Shown piece by piece: positions 28,155 through 38,087 of a DNA stretch of 64,000 nucleotides. Source of the stretch: Croceibacterium soli (GTDB lineage: Bacteria; Pseudomonadota; Alphaproteobacteria; Sphingomonadales; Sphingomonadaceae); contig NZ_WTYK01000004.1 of NCBI RefSeq assembly GCF_009828065.1, positions 124,001 to 188,000 on the forward strand. The letters run 5' to 3'. Positions within the stretch are counted from its first letter, which is position 1, and every line of letters begins with the position of its first letter. The translations under genes and the position numbers were made by a program. The notes beneath the pieces are model-generated. The model was not told where the DNA came from and searched no databases. It saw nothing but the letters and a program-made list of their open reading frames with translations.

Positions 28155-29810
28155 TTACTGGTTGTTCTGCCGGCCCAGGAAGCGGGGGATGCGCAGCGAC
28201 GAGGCGCCTTCATCGTCCTCTTCCTCGTCATCCGCAGGATCCGATCCCGCTCGCGAGAGATTGGCCATGCGCTCGAACAGAGTGCTGCCGCCGCTCGCGG
28301 GCCTCGCCGGTGCAGCCTGGGGCTGAGCCGCTTCCGCCGCTCCGCCCAGCATGCGCCGGCGCCGCCCGGGCTGCGCCTGCTCGTCCGTATCCAGCGGGTC
28401 GGCTCCGAGCAGGAGTTCGTCCTGCTGCTGTGCCGGCCTGAACGCCGGCTCGCCGGCTTCCGTCGTCAGCTCGAGCGCTTCGTCGCCTTCGTTGCCGTCC
28501 CACTCGCCCGATCCGTCCGGATCGGCCGGGTCGCGGCTGATGCGCGTTCCGGCAAGCGAGGCGAAGCCGCCCGGCGGCGTCTGCTCGGCGCCCTCGGCTT
28601 CGCCATCGAGATCGGCAGCGGCCGCGGCGTACTCGTCCGGCACATAGGGCTCCGGCATGCGCTCGTCGTTAGCGCCTTCCTCGGCGGCCCAGTCGTCCGG
28701 CTGCATCGAAAGGCCGGCGGCTTCCTCCGCGGCGGCGGCGTCTTCGGCCAGCTCGTCCTCGGTCGGCAGCGGCAGGACCGGCTTCTTCGGCCCGCGCGCG
28801 GCGGAAAGGTTGAGCGGCTGGCGCGCCTGCTGCGCCATTTCGGCGTTCTGCTCGATGCCCGTGGCGACGACCGACACGCGGATCTTGCCTTCGAGGTCCG
28901 GATTGAACGCCGAGCCCCAGATGATGTTGGCTTCGGGATCGACCAGTTCGCGGATGTGGTTCGCCGCTTCGTCGATCTCGAGCAGCTTCATGTCCTCGCC
29001 GCCGATGATCGAGATGATCACGCCCTTGGCGCCCTGCATCGACACGCCATCGAGCAACGGGTTGGCGATAGCGCGTTCGGCGGCCTCGAGCGCGCGGTTC
29101 TCGCCCTCGCCCTCGCCCGTGCCCATCATCGCCTTGCCCATCTCGCCCATCACCGAGCGGACGTCGGCAAAGTCGAGGTTGATCAGGCCCGGCATGACCA
29201 TGAGGTCGGTGATCGAGCGGACGCCCTGCTGCAGCACTTCGTCCGCCAGCTGGAACGCTTCCTTGAAGGTCGTGTCCGCCTTGGCCACCAGGAACAGGTT
29301 CTGGTTCGGAATGACGATCAGCGTGTCGACGTGCTTCTGCAACTCGTCGATGCCCGCCTCGGCGGAACGCATGCGGCGCGTGCCTTCGAACAGGAACGGC
29401 TTGGTCACCACGCCCACGGTCAGCACGCCCCGGCGGCGCGCGATCTCGGCGATTACCGGCGCGGCGCCGGTTCCGGTGCCACCGCCCATGCCGGCGGCGA
29501 TGAAGACCATGTTCACGCCTTCCAGCGCGCGCTCGATCTCTGCGACGGTCTCCTCCGCCGCAGCGCGGCCGACTTCCGGCCGCGATCCGGCACCCAGGCC
29601 CTGGGTAATTTCCGGCCCGAGTTGGATGCGGTGCTCGGCAATGGCGTTGTTGAGCGCCTGGGCGTCCGTATTGGCGACGATGAAATCGACGCCTTCGATC
29701 TCGGCCTGGATCATGTTGGCGATGGCGTTGCCGCCGGCTCCGCCGACACCGATCACGGTGATGCGAGGACGCAGCTCTTCCACCGAGGGCGGGCCGATGT
29801 TGATGCTCAT
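28155..29810 (-). CDS. ftsZ: Cell division GTPase FtsZ
   Basis: FtsZ polymerises into the Z-ring at midcell. From the ATG at 29810 the protein has 551 residues. The GTP-binding tubulin signature GGGTGTG is at 109-115, with GVGGAGGNA near residue 21, the T7 loop around [11 protein letters not shown], and an unusually long acidic, Gly/Ala/Pro-rich linker from about residue 330. The conserved C-terminal peptide for FtsA binding is [10 protein letters not shown] at the very end. An upstream start at 29903 would add 31 residues with no family match and is rejected, since CTGGAG lies 10 bp before 29810. It is the last dcw gene and has its own upstream region. Confidence 0.97.
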   Translation of the reverse strand: MSINIGPPSVEELRPRITVIGVGGAGGNAIANMIQAEIEGVDFIVANTDAQALNNAIAEHRIQLGPEITQGLGAGSRPEVGRAAAEETVAEIERALEGVNMVFIAAGMGGGTGTGAAPVIAEIARRRGVLTVGVVTKPFLFEGTRRMRSAEAGIDELQKHVDTLIVIPNQNLFLVAKADTTFKEAFQLADEVLQQGVRSITDLMVMPGLINLDFADVRSVMGEMGKAMMGTGEGEGENRALEAAERAIANPLLDGVSMQGAKGVIISIIGGEDMKLLEIDEAANHIRELVDPEANIIWGSAFNPDLEGKIRVSVVATGIEQNAEMAQQARQPLNLSAARGPKKPVLPLPTEDELAEDAAAAEEAAGLSMQPDDWAAEEGANDERMPEPYVPDEYAAAAADLDGEAEGAEQTPPGGFASLAGTRISRDPADPDGSGEWDGNEGDEALELTTEAGEPAFRPAQQQDELLLGADPLDTDEQAQPGRRRRMLGGAAEAAQPQAAPARPASGGSTLFERMANLSRAGSDPADDEEEDDEGASSLRIPRFLGRQNNQ

Positions 29811-29937
29811 TCCGATGTCTCCAGAAGGAGTTTGAATAGGTTCCTTATCGCTTCTGCCACAAAGCGATTCAGGGGTGCAAAAGGTAAATGGCCTTATCCA
29901 CAAACGTGGTTGGAGCCCTTCCGAGGGTCAGAGGCCC
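29811..29937 (-). promoter_or_regulatory. ftsZ upstream region with DnaA box and GANTC site
   Basis: The 127 bp between ftsA and ftsZ are the largest gap among the last dcw genes. They contain an exact DnaA box TTATCCACA at 29894-29902 (plus strand) and one GANTC site (GATTC, 29866-29870). In Caulobacter, ftsZ transcription depends on DnaA and on CcrM methylation of GANTC sites, so both signals fit a cell-cycle promoter. I could not place the -35/-10 elements with confidence. Confidence 0.55.
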
Positions 29938-31245
29938 TCAAAAGTACTCCTTCATCGCATGCCACAGCCGCCGGGCCATCGCCGTGGCGCCGAATTGGCC
30001 GGTGATCTGCTGGCCGGTGTTCACCGTGCGCACGTCGACCGGATCTTCCGCCGCGTAGAGCACGAGCCCGGCAAGCGTGGCGAAACCCGGCACGGCATGG
30101 GCTTCGGGCAGCCCGCGCAGCTGCGGCGCGCGGCCGATCCGCACCGGCTTGCCAAGCGCCGCCTGGGCATAGTCAGCAAGGCCCGCCAGTTCCGCGCCGC
30201 CGCCGGTGAAGACCACCTGCCGGCTGCGCGAGCCGGACCTGCCGCCTGCGAAGCCCGCGGAAAAGCCGTGTGTCTCCAGCGCGCGGCCGATGTCGCTGAC
30301 CAGGCGGTCGAGCTCGCCGGTGATGATCGAGATGAGCTCCGAACGGGGGATGCGGTTCTGCTCGTCCGCGCCGCGGGCGATAGGCCCGGAGCGGTCGTCT
30401 CCCGGCCCGGCGACGGCGACCAGTTCCCGGTGATCGTTCGGGCTGGCGATGGCCGAGCCGTGGACGCACTTGAGGCGCTCCGCCTGGAAACGGCGGATGC
30501 CCAGGGTGCTTGCGATGGCGTCGGTGATGTCCGCCGATCCGGTGGGGATGGCGGTCAGCCCCACGAGCATGCCGGCGGCGAACACGGCGACGTTGGTCAC
30601 CTCACCGCCGAATTCCACCAGCGCAACGCCGAGATCGCGTTCCTCAGCCGTGAGGCAGGCATAACCGGTCGCGAGCGGCGAGGCGACGATGGCTTCCACA
30701 TGGAGGTGGGCGTTCTCAACAGCTTCCCGCAAGTTGCGCATCGGCGCACCGTCTGCCAGCATCGTGTGGATATCGACCCCGAGCCGTTCGGCATGGAGAC
30801 CCTTCGGGTTGGCGACCCCATCCGCGCCGTCGAGGAAATAGCAGGCCGGCTGCGCGTGGAGCACCATCCGTCCATCGGGCTCGAGCGCATCGCGGGCGGC
30901 GGCGAGCAACTGCTCGATATCCTCTTCCTCGATCCGCCGGCCGCCAATCTCGATCTCGACCTGGCTGATGCGGCTGGCGAGGCCGGCGCCGGACGCGCCG
31001 ATCCATACGTCCGTGACGCTCGTTCCGGCGAGCTTTTCGGCCCGCTCCAGCGCGTCGCGCACAGCGTAAGTGGCCGCGGCCATGTCGGTGACATAGCCGC
31101 GCTTGATCCCCTGCGCCGCGCGGTGGCCCGATCCGAGTACGGTCATCTCGCCGTTCTCGGTCATCCCGGCGATCATCGCGGAAACGCGGAAGCTGCCGAT
31201 GTTCACCGCGCCGAATACGCGCGTGATGCGGGGCTGGCTGGCCAT
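29938..31245 (-). CDS. ftsA: Cell division protein FtsA
   Basis: The 435-residue actin-like protein anchors FtsZ to the membrane. The N-terminal phosphate motif is VFGAVNIGSFRVSAMI, the 1C insertion domain follows (IGASGAGLASRISQVEIEIG), GVALVEFGGEVTNVAVF is the second phosphate motif, and VVFTGGGAELAGL the adenosine motif. The C-terminal amphipathic helix is ATAMARRLWHAMKEYF. ATG at 31245 overlaps the ftsQ stop by one base (TGATG), so an earlier start is not needed. It lies between ftsQ and ftsZ as in other dcw clusters. Confidence 0.96.
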   Translation of the reverse strand: MASQPRITRVFGAVNIGSFRVSAMIAGMTENGEMTVLGSGHRAAQGIKRGYVTDMAAATYAVRDALERAEKLAGTSVTDVWIGASGAGLASRISQVEIEIGGRRIEEEDIEQLLAAARDALEPDGRMVLHAQPACYFLDGADGVANPKGLHAERLGVDIHTMLADGAPMRNLREAVENAHLHVEAIVASPLATGYACLTAEERDLGVALVEFGGEVTNVAVFAAGMLVGLTAIPTGSADITDAIASTLGIRRFQAERLKCVHGSAIASPNDHRELVAVAGPGDDRSGPIARGADEQNRIPRSELISIITGELDRLVSDIGRALETHGFSAGFAGGRSGSRSRQVVFTGGGAELAGLADYAQAALGKPVRIGRAPQLRGLPEAHAVPGFATLAGLVLYAAEDPVDVRTVNTGQQITGQFGATAMARRLWHAMKEYF

Positions 31246-32150
31246 CAGGTGCCCTCCGCGATCTGCGGCGGTCCCGCGCAGTCCGGGCAGCGCATGTAGA
31301 TCCGCTCCGGCGTGCGCATGTCGAACGCCACGACTTTGCCGCCGAGCAGGCGGTTCAGGCCGTCGAGCCGCGCGAAGTTGATCAGCGCGCCCGCCGCCAC
31401 TTCGGGGCCCTGCGGCAACGCGAGCACCTGGCCCGTCTTGAAGGTGAGGTTCCAGCGCCGGTTGCCGATCCATTCGGCTTCGGTAACTTGCGGGCGCAGC
31501 GCCGGCGCGGCGTCGAGGAGCGTCGAGAGCGCCCCCACCTGCGCCTGTGCGCCCGGGCCGGAAATCAGCAATTTGCCCTTGGCCTCGGCAGCGGAAACCG
31601 GCTCCAGTTCATGGCCCGCGGCGTCGATCAGGACCAGCTTGCCCGGCTTGCGCAGCACGGCATGCGGCGTGCGTTCGACGATGTCGATGACCACCCGGTC
31701 CGGCAGCTGGCGCGACACCCTGGCATCCTCGACCCAGCTCAGCTCCATGACCGAATCCCGCAGGGCGTGGAGGTCCACTTGCGGCATCGCCCGGTCCCGC
31801 TCGCCCAGCACGCGCTCATAGACCTTGAGCTCGTTCAGCCGCTCGACCCCGCGCACTTCGACCCGGTTGACCTCGAAGCCGGCATCGGCAGCGACCACCG
31901 CGATCTTGTGATCGATCAGCGCTGTCAGCCCGGCCAGGCTGGCGACCAGCCATGCCAGCACCGCCGCCGCGCCGAGGATCACGATCAGGAAGAAGCGGTG
32001 CAGCTGCTCCTCGGTGAACGGCAGCACGCGCATCAGGGCGTCGACCGCCGAGTTGGTCTTCGCCCGCGCCTTGCGGACCTGCTGCTGCGTTCCCTGGGCC
32101 CGGGCCTGGCGGCGCACGCCGGTGGGCTTGCGGCGGATCGTCTGGGCCAT
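31245..32150 (-). CDS. ftsQ: Cell division protein FtsQ
   Basis: The 301-residue bitopic protein has a basic cytoplasmic N-terminus (about 1-50), a membrane helix at 52-75 (RFFLIVILGAAAVLAWLVASLAG), then the POTRA domain (VNRVEVRGVERLNELKVYERVL) and the beta domain that binds FtsB/FtsL. The start overlaps the ddl stop and the stop overlaps the ftsA start by one base. Odd: the C-terminus has a Cys-x2-Cys motif (Cys288, Cys291) in the periplasmic tail RCPDCAGPP, which I do not know from E. coli FtsQ and which could form a disulfide or bind metal. Confidence 0.94.
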   Translation of the reverse strand: MAQTIRRKPTGVRRQARAQGTQQQVRKARAKTNSAVDALMRVLPFTEEQLHRFFLIVILGAAAVLAWLVASLAGLTALIDHKIAVVAADAGFEVNRVEVRGVERLNELKVYERVLGERDRAMPQVDLHALRDSVMELSWVEDARVSRQLPDRVVIDIVERTPHAVLRKPGKLVLIDAAGHELEPVSAAEAKGKLLISGPGAQAQVGALSTLLDAAPALRPQVTEAEWIGNRRWNLTFKTGQVLALPQGPEVAAGALINFARLDGLNRLLGGKVVAFDMRTPERIYMRCPDCAGPPQIAEGT

Positions 32151-33109
32151 CAGCCCTGCCCCTCCGGCAGCCTGCCGAAGTGGCGCAGCGCGTCCTCGAT
32201 GATGATCTCGACCAGCTCGCCATATTCGATACCGCAGTAGCGCGCCTGTTCGGGCACCAGGCTCAGCGGGGTCATGCCCGGCTGGGTGTTGGTCTCGAGC
32301 AGGAACAGCCCTTCCTCGCCCAGCTCGTCGTCCCAGCGGAAATCGGAGCGGCTCGTGCCGCGGCACCCGAGCAGGCGGTGGGCGCGCAGCGCATAGTCGA
32401 GGCACAGGCGGGCGATGTTCTCGGGGATTTCCGCTGGGCAGACGTGCTGCGTCATCCCGTCGGTATACTTCGCGTCGAAGTCGTAGAACCCGCTCTTGGG
32501 CACGAGTTCGGTCACCATCAGCGCACGTTCGCCCAGTACCGCCGTGGTCAGCTCGCGCCCACGGATGTACGGTTCGGCCAGCAGGCTGGGGAACTCCTGC
32601 CAGGGTCCTTTGCTGTCCCGGTTGATGGGATTGCCGTAGTTGCCCCCTTCGGTGACGATCGCCACGCCGACCGACGATCCCTCGTTTACCGGTTTCAGCA
32701 CGTAAGGCCGCGGCAGCGGATCGCCCTGGTACAGGTCCTCGCTCCGCACGATGCGCCCGCCGGGCATCGGGATGCCATGCGGCACCAGCGCGTGCTTGGT
32801 GAGCTCCTTGTCGATCGCGATGACCGAAGTGGCGAGGCCCGAGTGGGTATAGGGCACGCCCATCAGGTCCATCATGCCCTGTACGGTGCCGTCCTCGCCG
32901 GGAACGCCATGCAGCGCGTTGAACACGACGTCGGGATCGGCATCGGCAAGCCGCGCCGCGACCTGGCGGTCCATGTCGATGCGCGTGACGCGGTGGCCGC
33001 GCTCGATCAGCGCCTCGGCCACGCCTTCTCCGCTCATCAGCGAGACCGGGCGCTCGCTCGCCCAGCCGCCCATCAGCACGGCGACGTGGAGTTTGGGGAG
33101 ACGGCTCAC
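32150..33109 (-). CDS. ddl: D-alanine-D-alanine ligase
   Basis: The 319-residue ATP-grasp ligase makes the D-Ala-D-Ala dipeptide for lipid II. Motifs: LHVAVLMGGWASERPVSLMSGEGVAEAL (N-terminal D-Ala site), VVFNALHGVPGEDGTVQG, YVLKPVNEGSSVGVAI (ATP lysine), and SRSDFRWDDE and LLETNTQPGMTPLSLVPEQA (metal and second D-Ala site). The GTG at 33109 is preferred over a longer frame from 33181, whose extra 24 residues are translated repeat sequence. The GGGAGG ribosome site 6 bp before it is itself part of the repeat island. A second, unrelated ATP-grasp gene lies at 3972-5012. Confidence 0.95.
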   Translation of the reverse strand: MSRLPKLHVAVLMGGWASERPVSLMSGEGVAEALIERGHRVTRIDMDRQVAARLADADPDVVFNALHGVPGEDGTVQGMMDLMGVPYTHSGLATSVIAIDKELTKHALVPHGIPMPGGRIVRSEDLYQGDPLPRPYVLKPVNEGSSVGVAIVTEGGNYGNPINRDSKGPWQEFPSLLAEPYIRGRELTTAVLGERALMVTELVPKSGFYDFDAKYTDGMTQHVCPAEIPENIARLCLDYALRAHRLLGCRGTSRSDFRWDDELGEEGLFLLETNTQPGMTPLSLVPEQARYCGIEYGELVEIIIEDALRHFGRLPEGQG

Positions 33110-33113
33110 AAGA

Positions 33114-33230
33114 TCCTCCCCCCCTGGGGGAGGGGGACCGCCGGCCGCAGGCCGGTAGTGGAGGGGGCCAGTGCGTGGCAAGCCCCCTCAGTCAGCGCTT
33201 CGCGCTGCCAGCTCCCCCAGAGGGGGAGCA
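33114..33230. repeat. Palindromic repeat island inside the dcw cluster (murB-ddl gap)
   Basis: The 136 bp between murB and ddl hold a TCCTCCCC...GGGGGA-type inverted structure, a CCGGCCGCAGGCCGG hairpin near 33150, GAGGGGG/CCCCCTC arms (33161-33188) and a closing GCTCCCCCAGAGGGGGAGC palindrome (33211-33229). The same layout occurs at 63317-63433. It is the only repeat in an otherwise gapless run of genes. Confidence 0.7.
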
Positions 33231-33245
33231 TTTTGGAATGCGCAC

Positions 33246-34208
33246 TCACGGCCGCCCCACCCGCTGGATTTCCCATTCGAGGTTCACGCCCTGGCTCTCC
33301 GCCACGCGGCGGCGCACTTCCTCGCCCAGGCCTTCGATGTCGGCGCTGCTCGCATCGCCGGTGTTGATGAGGAAATTGGCATGTTTCTCACTCACTTGCG
33401 CGCCGCCCATCACGAGCCCGCGGCAACCCGCCGCGTCGACCAGGCGCCAGGCCTTGTCACCGGGAGGGTTCTTGAATGTCGATCCGCCGGTCTTGGTGCG
33501 CAGCGGCTGCGATGCCTCGCGCGCGGCGGCGATACGGTCCATCTCCGCGCCGATCTGCTGCGGATCGCCCGGCGTTCCGCGCAGCCGCGCCGAGATCACG
33601 ACCGCGCCTTCCGGTAGCGCCGAATGGCGATAGGTGTACTGCAGCTCGCGGGCCGGCAGCGTCACCACGTTGCCGCCGGGCATCGCCACCTCGCAATCGA
33701 CCAGGACGTCCGCCACCTCGCGCCCATAGGCGCCGCCGTTCATGCGCACGAAACCGCCGACAGTGCCGGGGATTCCGCGCAGGAACTCGAGCCCGGCGAT
33801 CCCCGCGTCGCGCGCGGTCGAGGAGACGAGGATGCCGCTCGCCCCGCCGCCGCAGCGCAGCTCGCATTCGCCGAGAACCTCGACTTGCGAGAACGCCTTG
33901 CCGAGCCGCACCACGACACCGGGTACGCCGCCGTCACGGACGATCAGGTTGGAGCCGAGGCCGAGCGCCATGAGCGGCGTCCCCTCATCGATCCCGGCAA
34001 GGAAGGCCAGCAGGTCCTCGCGGTCCTCCGGCTCGAACAGCCAGTCGGCCGTGCCGCCGCTCTTGAACCAGACCAGCTTGGCCAGCGGCGCGTCGCGGGT
34101 CAGCTTGCCGCGCACTTTGCCGCCGGCGAAGCCCGCGGGCGCGCTCGCGTCTTCGGAGGCGGGAGCGCGGGTCCAGGCCCGGAGGTCGTCGCCCTGCTGC
34201 CGGGTCAT
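33246..34208 (-). CDS. murB: UDP-N-acetylenolpyruvoylglucosamine reductase
   Basis: The 320-residue FAD enzyme reduces UDP-GlcNAc-enolpyruvate to UDP-MurNAc. FAD-binding motifs [16 protein letters not shown] and [18 protein letters not shown] are present. The catalytic serine lies in [11 protein letters not shown] and the C-terminal catalytic Glu in [11 protein letters not shown]. The ATG at 34208 overlaps the murC stop (ATGA); an upstream frame to 34259 is rejected for that reason. The N-terminal 35 residues are variable and Ala-rich. Confidence 0.95.
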   Translation of the reverse strand: MTRQQGDDLRAWTRAPASEDASAPAGFAGGKVRGKLTRDAPLAKLVWFKSGGTADWLFEPEDREDLLAFLAGIDEGTPLMALGLGSNLIVRDGGVPGVVVRLGKAFSQVEVLGECELRCGGGASGILVSSTARDAGIAGLEFLRGIPGTVGGFVRMNGGAYGREVADVLVDCEVAMPGGNVVTLPARELQYTYRHSALPEGAVVISARLRGTPGDPQQIGAEMDRIAAAREASQPLRTKTGGSTFKNPPGDKAWRLVDAAGCRGLVMGGAQVSEKHANFLINTGDASSADIEGLGEEVRRRVAESQGVNLEWEIQRVGRP

Positions 34209-35620
34209 GCCGCCCGCTCCCGCCGCGCCTCGATGGCGGAGGCCAGGCCGGCGGCCCACTTGGTAATGTCGCCCGCGCCGAGGCAGACGATCATGTCGCC
34301 CGCCTGCACGATGCCGGCGAGTTCCGCCGCCAGCTCGTCCGGCCCGGCGATTTCGTTCACCGAATGGTGGCCGGCGGCGCGCATGCCTTCGACCAAACGC
34401 GCGGAATCCACGCCCTCGATCGGCTGCTCGCCAGCGGGATAGACCGGCGCGGCATAGACGATGTCGGCATCGTTGAAGGCCGCCTGGAACTCGCTCATCA
34501 GGTCGCGCAGGCGGGTGTAGCGGTGCGGCTGGACCACGGCGATCACCCTGCCCCGCGCCGCTTCCCGCGCCGCCGACAGGACCGCGCGGATCTCCACCGG
34601 GTGGTGCGCGTAATCGTCGATCACGGTAGCGCCGGCCACGGTGCCCACGCGGGTGAAGCGGCGCCGGACCCCGCCGAACTGCGCGAAGCCGGAACGGATC
34701 ACCTCATCGCTGCAACCCATCTCCAGCGCCACGGCGGCGGCGGCGAGGGCGTTCTGGATGTTGTGCCGACCGGGCATCGGCAGCGAAATGTCGGCGATGC
34801 GGCGTGTGCTGCCGTCGCGTTCGCGCAGGACGGCGTCGAACAGGTTGCCGCCTTCGTGGCTGCGGATGTTCTCGCCGCGCAAGTCCGCCTGGGCGGAGAA
34901 CCCGTACGTAATCACGCGCCGGTCGCGCACTTTGCCGATGACGCCCTGCACCTCGGGATGGTCGATGCACAGCACCGCCGCGCCGTAGAACGGCACGTTC
35001 TCGATGAACTCGACGAATGCCTGCTTCACCGCTTCGAAAGAGCCGTAATGGTCGAGGTGTTCCGGGTCGATGTTGGTGACCACCGCGATCGTGCCGTCGA
35101 GCCGCAGGAAGCTGCCGTCGCTCTCGTCCGCCTCGACCACCATCCACTCGCTGTCGCCGAGCCGGGCGTTCGAGCCATAGCTTTCGATGATGCCGCCGTT
35201 GATCACCGTCGGATCGATCCCGCCCGCATCGAGCAGGGCGGCGACCATGCTGGTCGTCGTGGTCTTGCCGTGCGTGCCGGCGACGGCGACGGTCTTCTTC
35301 AGCCGCATCAGCTCGGCCAGCATCTCGGCGCGGCGGACCACCGGGATGCGGCGCTCCAGCGCGGTGGCGACTTCGGGATTGGAGCGCTTCACCGCCGTCG
35401 AGGTCACGACCACGGCCGCATCGCCGAGGTTCGCGGCATCGTGGCCGATGAACACGGCAATCCCGCGCTTGCGCAAGCGTTCGACCGTCGCGCTTTCACC
35501 GATGTCGGAGCCCTGCACGGTGTAGCCGAGGTTGTGCATCACCTCGGCGATGCCGGACATGCCGATCCCGCCGATGCCGACGAAGTGGATCGTGCCGATA
35601 TCGGTGCCGACGCCCTTCAC
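34205..35620 (-). CDS. murC: UDP-N-acetylmuramate-L-alanine ligase
   Basis: The 471-residue Mur ligase adds L-Ala to UDP-MurNAc. The N-terminal UDP-binding Rossmann motif is [23 protein letters not shown], the ATP loop [17 protein letters not shown], and the central motif [16 protein letters not shown]. The C-terminal domain contains [14 protein letters not shown] and [13 protein letters not shown]. The GTG start at 35620 overlaps the murG stop (GTGA). Length and motif spacing are standard. Confidence 0.96.
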   Translation of the reverse strand: MKGVGTDIGTIHFVGIGGIGMSGIAEVMHNLGYTVQGSDIGESATVERLRKRGIAVFIGHDAANLGDAAVVVTSTAVKRSNPEVATALERRIPVVRRAEMLAELMRLKKTVAVAGTHGKTTTTSMVAALLDAGGIDPTVINGGIIESYGSNARLGDSEWMVVEADESDGSFLRLDGTIAVVTNIDPEHLDHYGSFEAVKQAFVEFIENVPFYGAAVLCIDHPEVQGVIGKVRDRRVITYGFSAQADLRGENIRSHEGGNLFDAVLRERDGSTRRIADISLPMPGRHNIQNALAAAAVALEMGCSDEVIRSGFAQFGGVRRRFTRVGTVAGATVIDDYAHHPVEIRAVLSAAREAARGRVIAVVQPHRYTRLRDLMSEFQAAFNDADIVYAAPVYPAGEQPIEGVDSARLVEGMRAAGHHSVNEIAGPDELAAELAGIVQAGDMIVCLGAGDITKWAAGLASAIEARRERAA

Positions 35621-36864
35621 GAGCGGCCACCGGCGAACTGGGCGAGATGCTGGGCGAGCGGGCCGAAGACCGTCTCATCGCCCTCCATCCGTGCCGTGCC
35701 TGCCGAAGCTGTCGCGCCCGAGGCCGCCGGAGCGGTGCGCCCGACGCGGATCACGTCCTGGATCGGCGCGCCGCCGAAGCTCTCGACCAGGTCGGCCAGG
35801 TCCTCGGCCGCTTTGGGCCGGCCGCAGTTCCAGGCCGCATGGGCGGCGGTGGCGAGGGTTTCCGGGTGCTGGGCCATGGCCTGGATCTGCTTAGCGAGCT
35901 CCTTGGCGGTGAACTTGTGCTGGCGGATCGCCCGCGCGCCGCCGGCCTTGACGATCTCGCGGGTATTGGCAGCCTGGTGATCGTCGGTGGCAATCGGCAG
36001 CGGCACCAGGATCGCCGGACGGCCGACCGCGGTCAACTCCGCGATCGTCGAAGCGCCTGCGCGGCCGATGAACAAGTGCGCATCGGCGAGCCGCCCGGCC
36101 ATGTCGTCGAAATAGGTCCCGAGCTCCGCAGGAATGCCGTGGTTGGCATAGCGCTGGCGCACGGCTTCGAGGTCTTCCGCGCGGCACTGCTGGGTGACTT
36201 GCAGGCGGCTGCGCAAGGCCGGCTGGAGCATCGCGAGCCCATCGGGCACGATTTCCGACAGCACGCGCGCCCCCTGGCTCCCGCCGGTGACCAGCACGCG
36301 CAGGAGGCCGTCCTGCGTAAATGCGGGAAACGGCTCCTCGCGCAGCGACAGGACTTGCGGCCGCACCGGATTGCCGACGAGGTGGACTTTCTCGGCCCAG
36401 CTCGGCTTCAGCCGCTCGACTTCGGGATAGGCGGTCGCGATCGCATCGACCCGGCCGGCGAGCAGGCGGTTGACTCGGCCGAGCACGGCATTCTGTTCGT
36501 GGATCACCGAAGCTATGCCTGCCGCCCGCGCGGCGAGCAGCGCCGGGAGCGCCGGATAGCCGCCGAACCCGACGACCGCGGTCGGCTGGAAGCTTTCGAA
36601 CAGGCGCAGCGCCATGCGGCGCCCTTCGAGCACCGCGGCAACGCCCTTGAACCAGTGCAGCGGGTTCTTGCCGAAGCGGCCCGCCGGAAGGACGTGCGCG
36701 GTCAGGAAGTCGGGCTTCCCCGGGATCGCCGCGCCGCGCTTGTCGGTGATCAGCGCGACATGATGCCCCCGCCGTTCCAGCGCATGGGCAAGCGCGAAGG
36801 CGGGCGTCAGGTGCCCGCCCGTGCCGCCCGCGGCAAGGACGAAGTGGCGGCTAGGGCCGGTCAT
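35617..36864 (-). CDS. murG: Lipid II synthase (UDP-GlcNAc:undecaprenyl-PP-MurNAc-pentapeptide transferase)
   Basis: This GT-B glycosyltransferase of 415 residues converts lipid I to lipid II at the inner membrane. It starts with the membrane-facing glycine loop [18 protein letters not shown], and has [44 protein letters not shown] and the UDP-GlcNAc site [24 protein letters not shown] tail of about 45 residues after the normal C-terminus (from [12 protein letters not shown]) is Ala/Gly-rich and unlike E. coli MurG (355 residues). The ATG at 36864 overlaps the ftsW stop. Confidence 0.95.
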   Translation of the reverse strand: MTGPSRHFVLAAGGTGGHLTPAFALAHALERRGHHVALITDKRGAAIPGKPDFLTAHVLPAGRFGKNPLHWFKGVAAVLEGRRMALRLFESFQPTAVVGFGGYPALPALLAARAAGIASVIHEQNAVLGRVNRLLAGRVDAIATAYPEVERLKPSWAEKVHLVGNPVRPQVLSLREEPFPAFTQDGLLRVLVTGGSQGARVLSEIVPDGLAMLQPALRSRLQVTQQCRAEDLEAVRQRYANHGIPAELGTYFDDMAGRLADAHLFIGRAGASTIAELTAVGRPAILVPLPIATDDHQAANTREIVKAGGARAIRQHKFTAKELAKQIQAMAQHPETLATAAHAAWNCGRPKAAEDLADLVESFGGAPIQDVIRVGRTAPAASGATASAGTARMEGDETVFGPLAQHLAQFAGGRS

Positions 36865-38087
36865 CGTAGCTTCTCCTGCCGCGCCAGGGCGGCCTTGAGG
36901 CCGAGTCCATCGCGGCTGAGGAACGGGTTGCGCCGGGTCAGCGCCAGCAGCAGCCCGATCGTCAGGCACTGGGCGATGGTCGAGGATCCGCCGTAGCTGA
37001 TCAGCGGCAGGGTCATACCCTTGGAGGGAAACAGCTGCAGGTTCACCAGGATGTTGATGAACGCCTGCCCGCCGAACAGCACCACCAGGCCCGCAGCGGC
37101 CAGCAGGGCGAAAACGTTCTCTTCTTCCAGCAGCCGGACGATCACCCGCAGCACGATGGCGAGGTAAAGCAGCACCACGAGCCCGCACATGAGCAGCCCG
37201 AACTCCTCGCCGATCACCGAGAAGATGTAATCGGTGTGGGCTTCCGGCAGCTGCATCTTGCGGCGGCCGAGCCACAGCCCGGCGCCGGTCCAACCGCCGC
37301 CTAGCAGGGCCTTGCTGGCGAGATCGACCTGGTCGAAGGCCGTGCCGCCGCCGATGAAGCTGTCGATGCGGTGGCGTGCGTTGTCGTAGAACACGTAAGC
37401 GAGCGCGAGCGCCGCCATGCCGGCGCCGCCGGCCATCATGATCCGCTGCATCGGCATCCCGGCCAGCATCGCCACGGCCAGCCAGGCCCCGACGAACAGC
37501 ATGGCGTCACCCAGGTTCGGCTGCATCATCAGCAGCAGGCCGACCAGGCCCATCAGGCCCATGGTCGCAGGGATGACCGGCAGGTCCGGATCGCGCAGTT
37601 TCCACGAGAGGATCCAGGCGAGCAGGATCGCGTAGGCGGGCTTCAGGAACTCGCTCGGCTGGAAGCGGATCCCAAGATCGATCCAGCGCTTGGCGCCGTT
37701 CACTTCGCTACCTAGGACAGGCACGAGCACCAGCGCCGCAATCATCGCCGCACCGAGGATGATCCCGCCCCGCCGCGCAGTGTCGCGCGTGAGGAGCGAG
37801 GCGCCGAGCATGACCGCCAGACCGACCACCTGCCAGCGCAGGTGCGCCCAGTAAAAATAGAGATCGTCGAGCCGCACCGAAGAGCTGGACAGCCGCCGGG
37901 CGCTCGCCGGGGATGCCGCCGCCACCGCGACCGAGCCGATCACCATCAGCGCCAGCACCAGCCCCAGCAGAACCCGGTCGACTTCGCGCCACCAGATCCG
38001 CAGCTCCGCCTTCCGGTTCTGCCTGAAGCGCGGCGCGGCCGGCGCCCGCACGCCGGGCCGGGGGATATAGGGGCGCGCGGCGCTCAT
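36861..38087 (-). CDS. ftsW: Lipid II polymerase FtsW (SEDS family)
   Basis: The 408-residue multi-spanning protein polymerises septal peptidoglycan together with FtsI. SEDS features are visible: GAKRWIDLGIRFQPSEFLKPAYAILLAW, LLLMMQPNLGDAMLF, ARHRIDSFIGG, AHTDYIFSVIGEEFGL, and the C-terminal LISYGGSSTIAQCLTIGLLL. It has a proline/arginine-rich cytoplasmic N-terminus. The start at 38087 overlaps the murD stop and the stop overlaps the murG start (ATGA each). Confidence 0.96.
   Translation of the reverse strand: MSAARPYIPRPGVRAPAAPRFRQNRKAELRIWWREVDRVLLGLVLALMVIGSVAVAAASPASARRLSSSSVRLDDLYFYWAHLRWQVVGLAVMLGASLLTRDTARRGGIILGAAMIAALVLVPVLGSEVNGAKRWIDLGIRFQPSEFLKPAYAILLAWILSWKLRDPDLPVIPATMGLMGLVGLLLMMQPNLGDAMLFVGAWLAVAMLAGMPMQRIMMAGGAGMAALALAYVFYDNARHRIDSFIGGGTAFDQVDLASKALLGGGWTGAGLWLGRRKMQLPEAHTDYIFSVIGEEFGLLMCGLVVLLYLAIVLRVIVRLLEEENVFALLAAAGLVVLFGGQAFINILVNLQLFPSKGMTLPLISYGGSSTIAQCLTIGLLLALTRRNPFLSRDGLGLKAALARQEKLR

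Noticed and set aside
28101-30005. Open frame of over 600 codons antisense to ftsZ
   Set aside because: It mirrors ftsZ on the opposite strand, has the skewed His/Arg/Asp-rich composition of GC-rich antisense frames, and no ribosome site or family motif.
35617-37293. MurG appearing fused to an upstream protein of about 140 residues
   Set aside because: The extra N-terminal part is an out-of-frame reading of ftsW. The ATG at 36864, overlapping the ftsW stop, gives a normal MurG.
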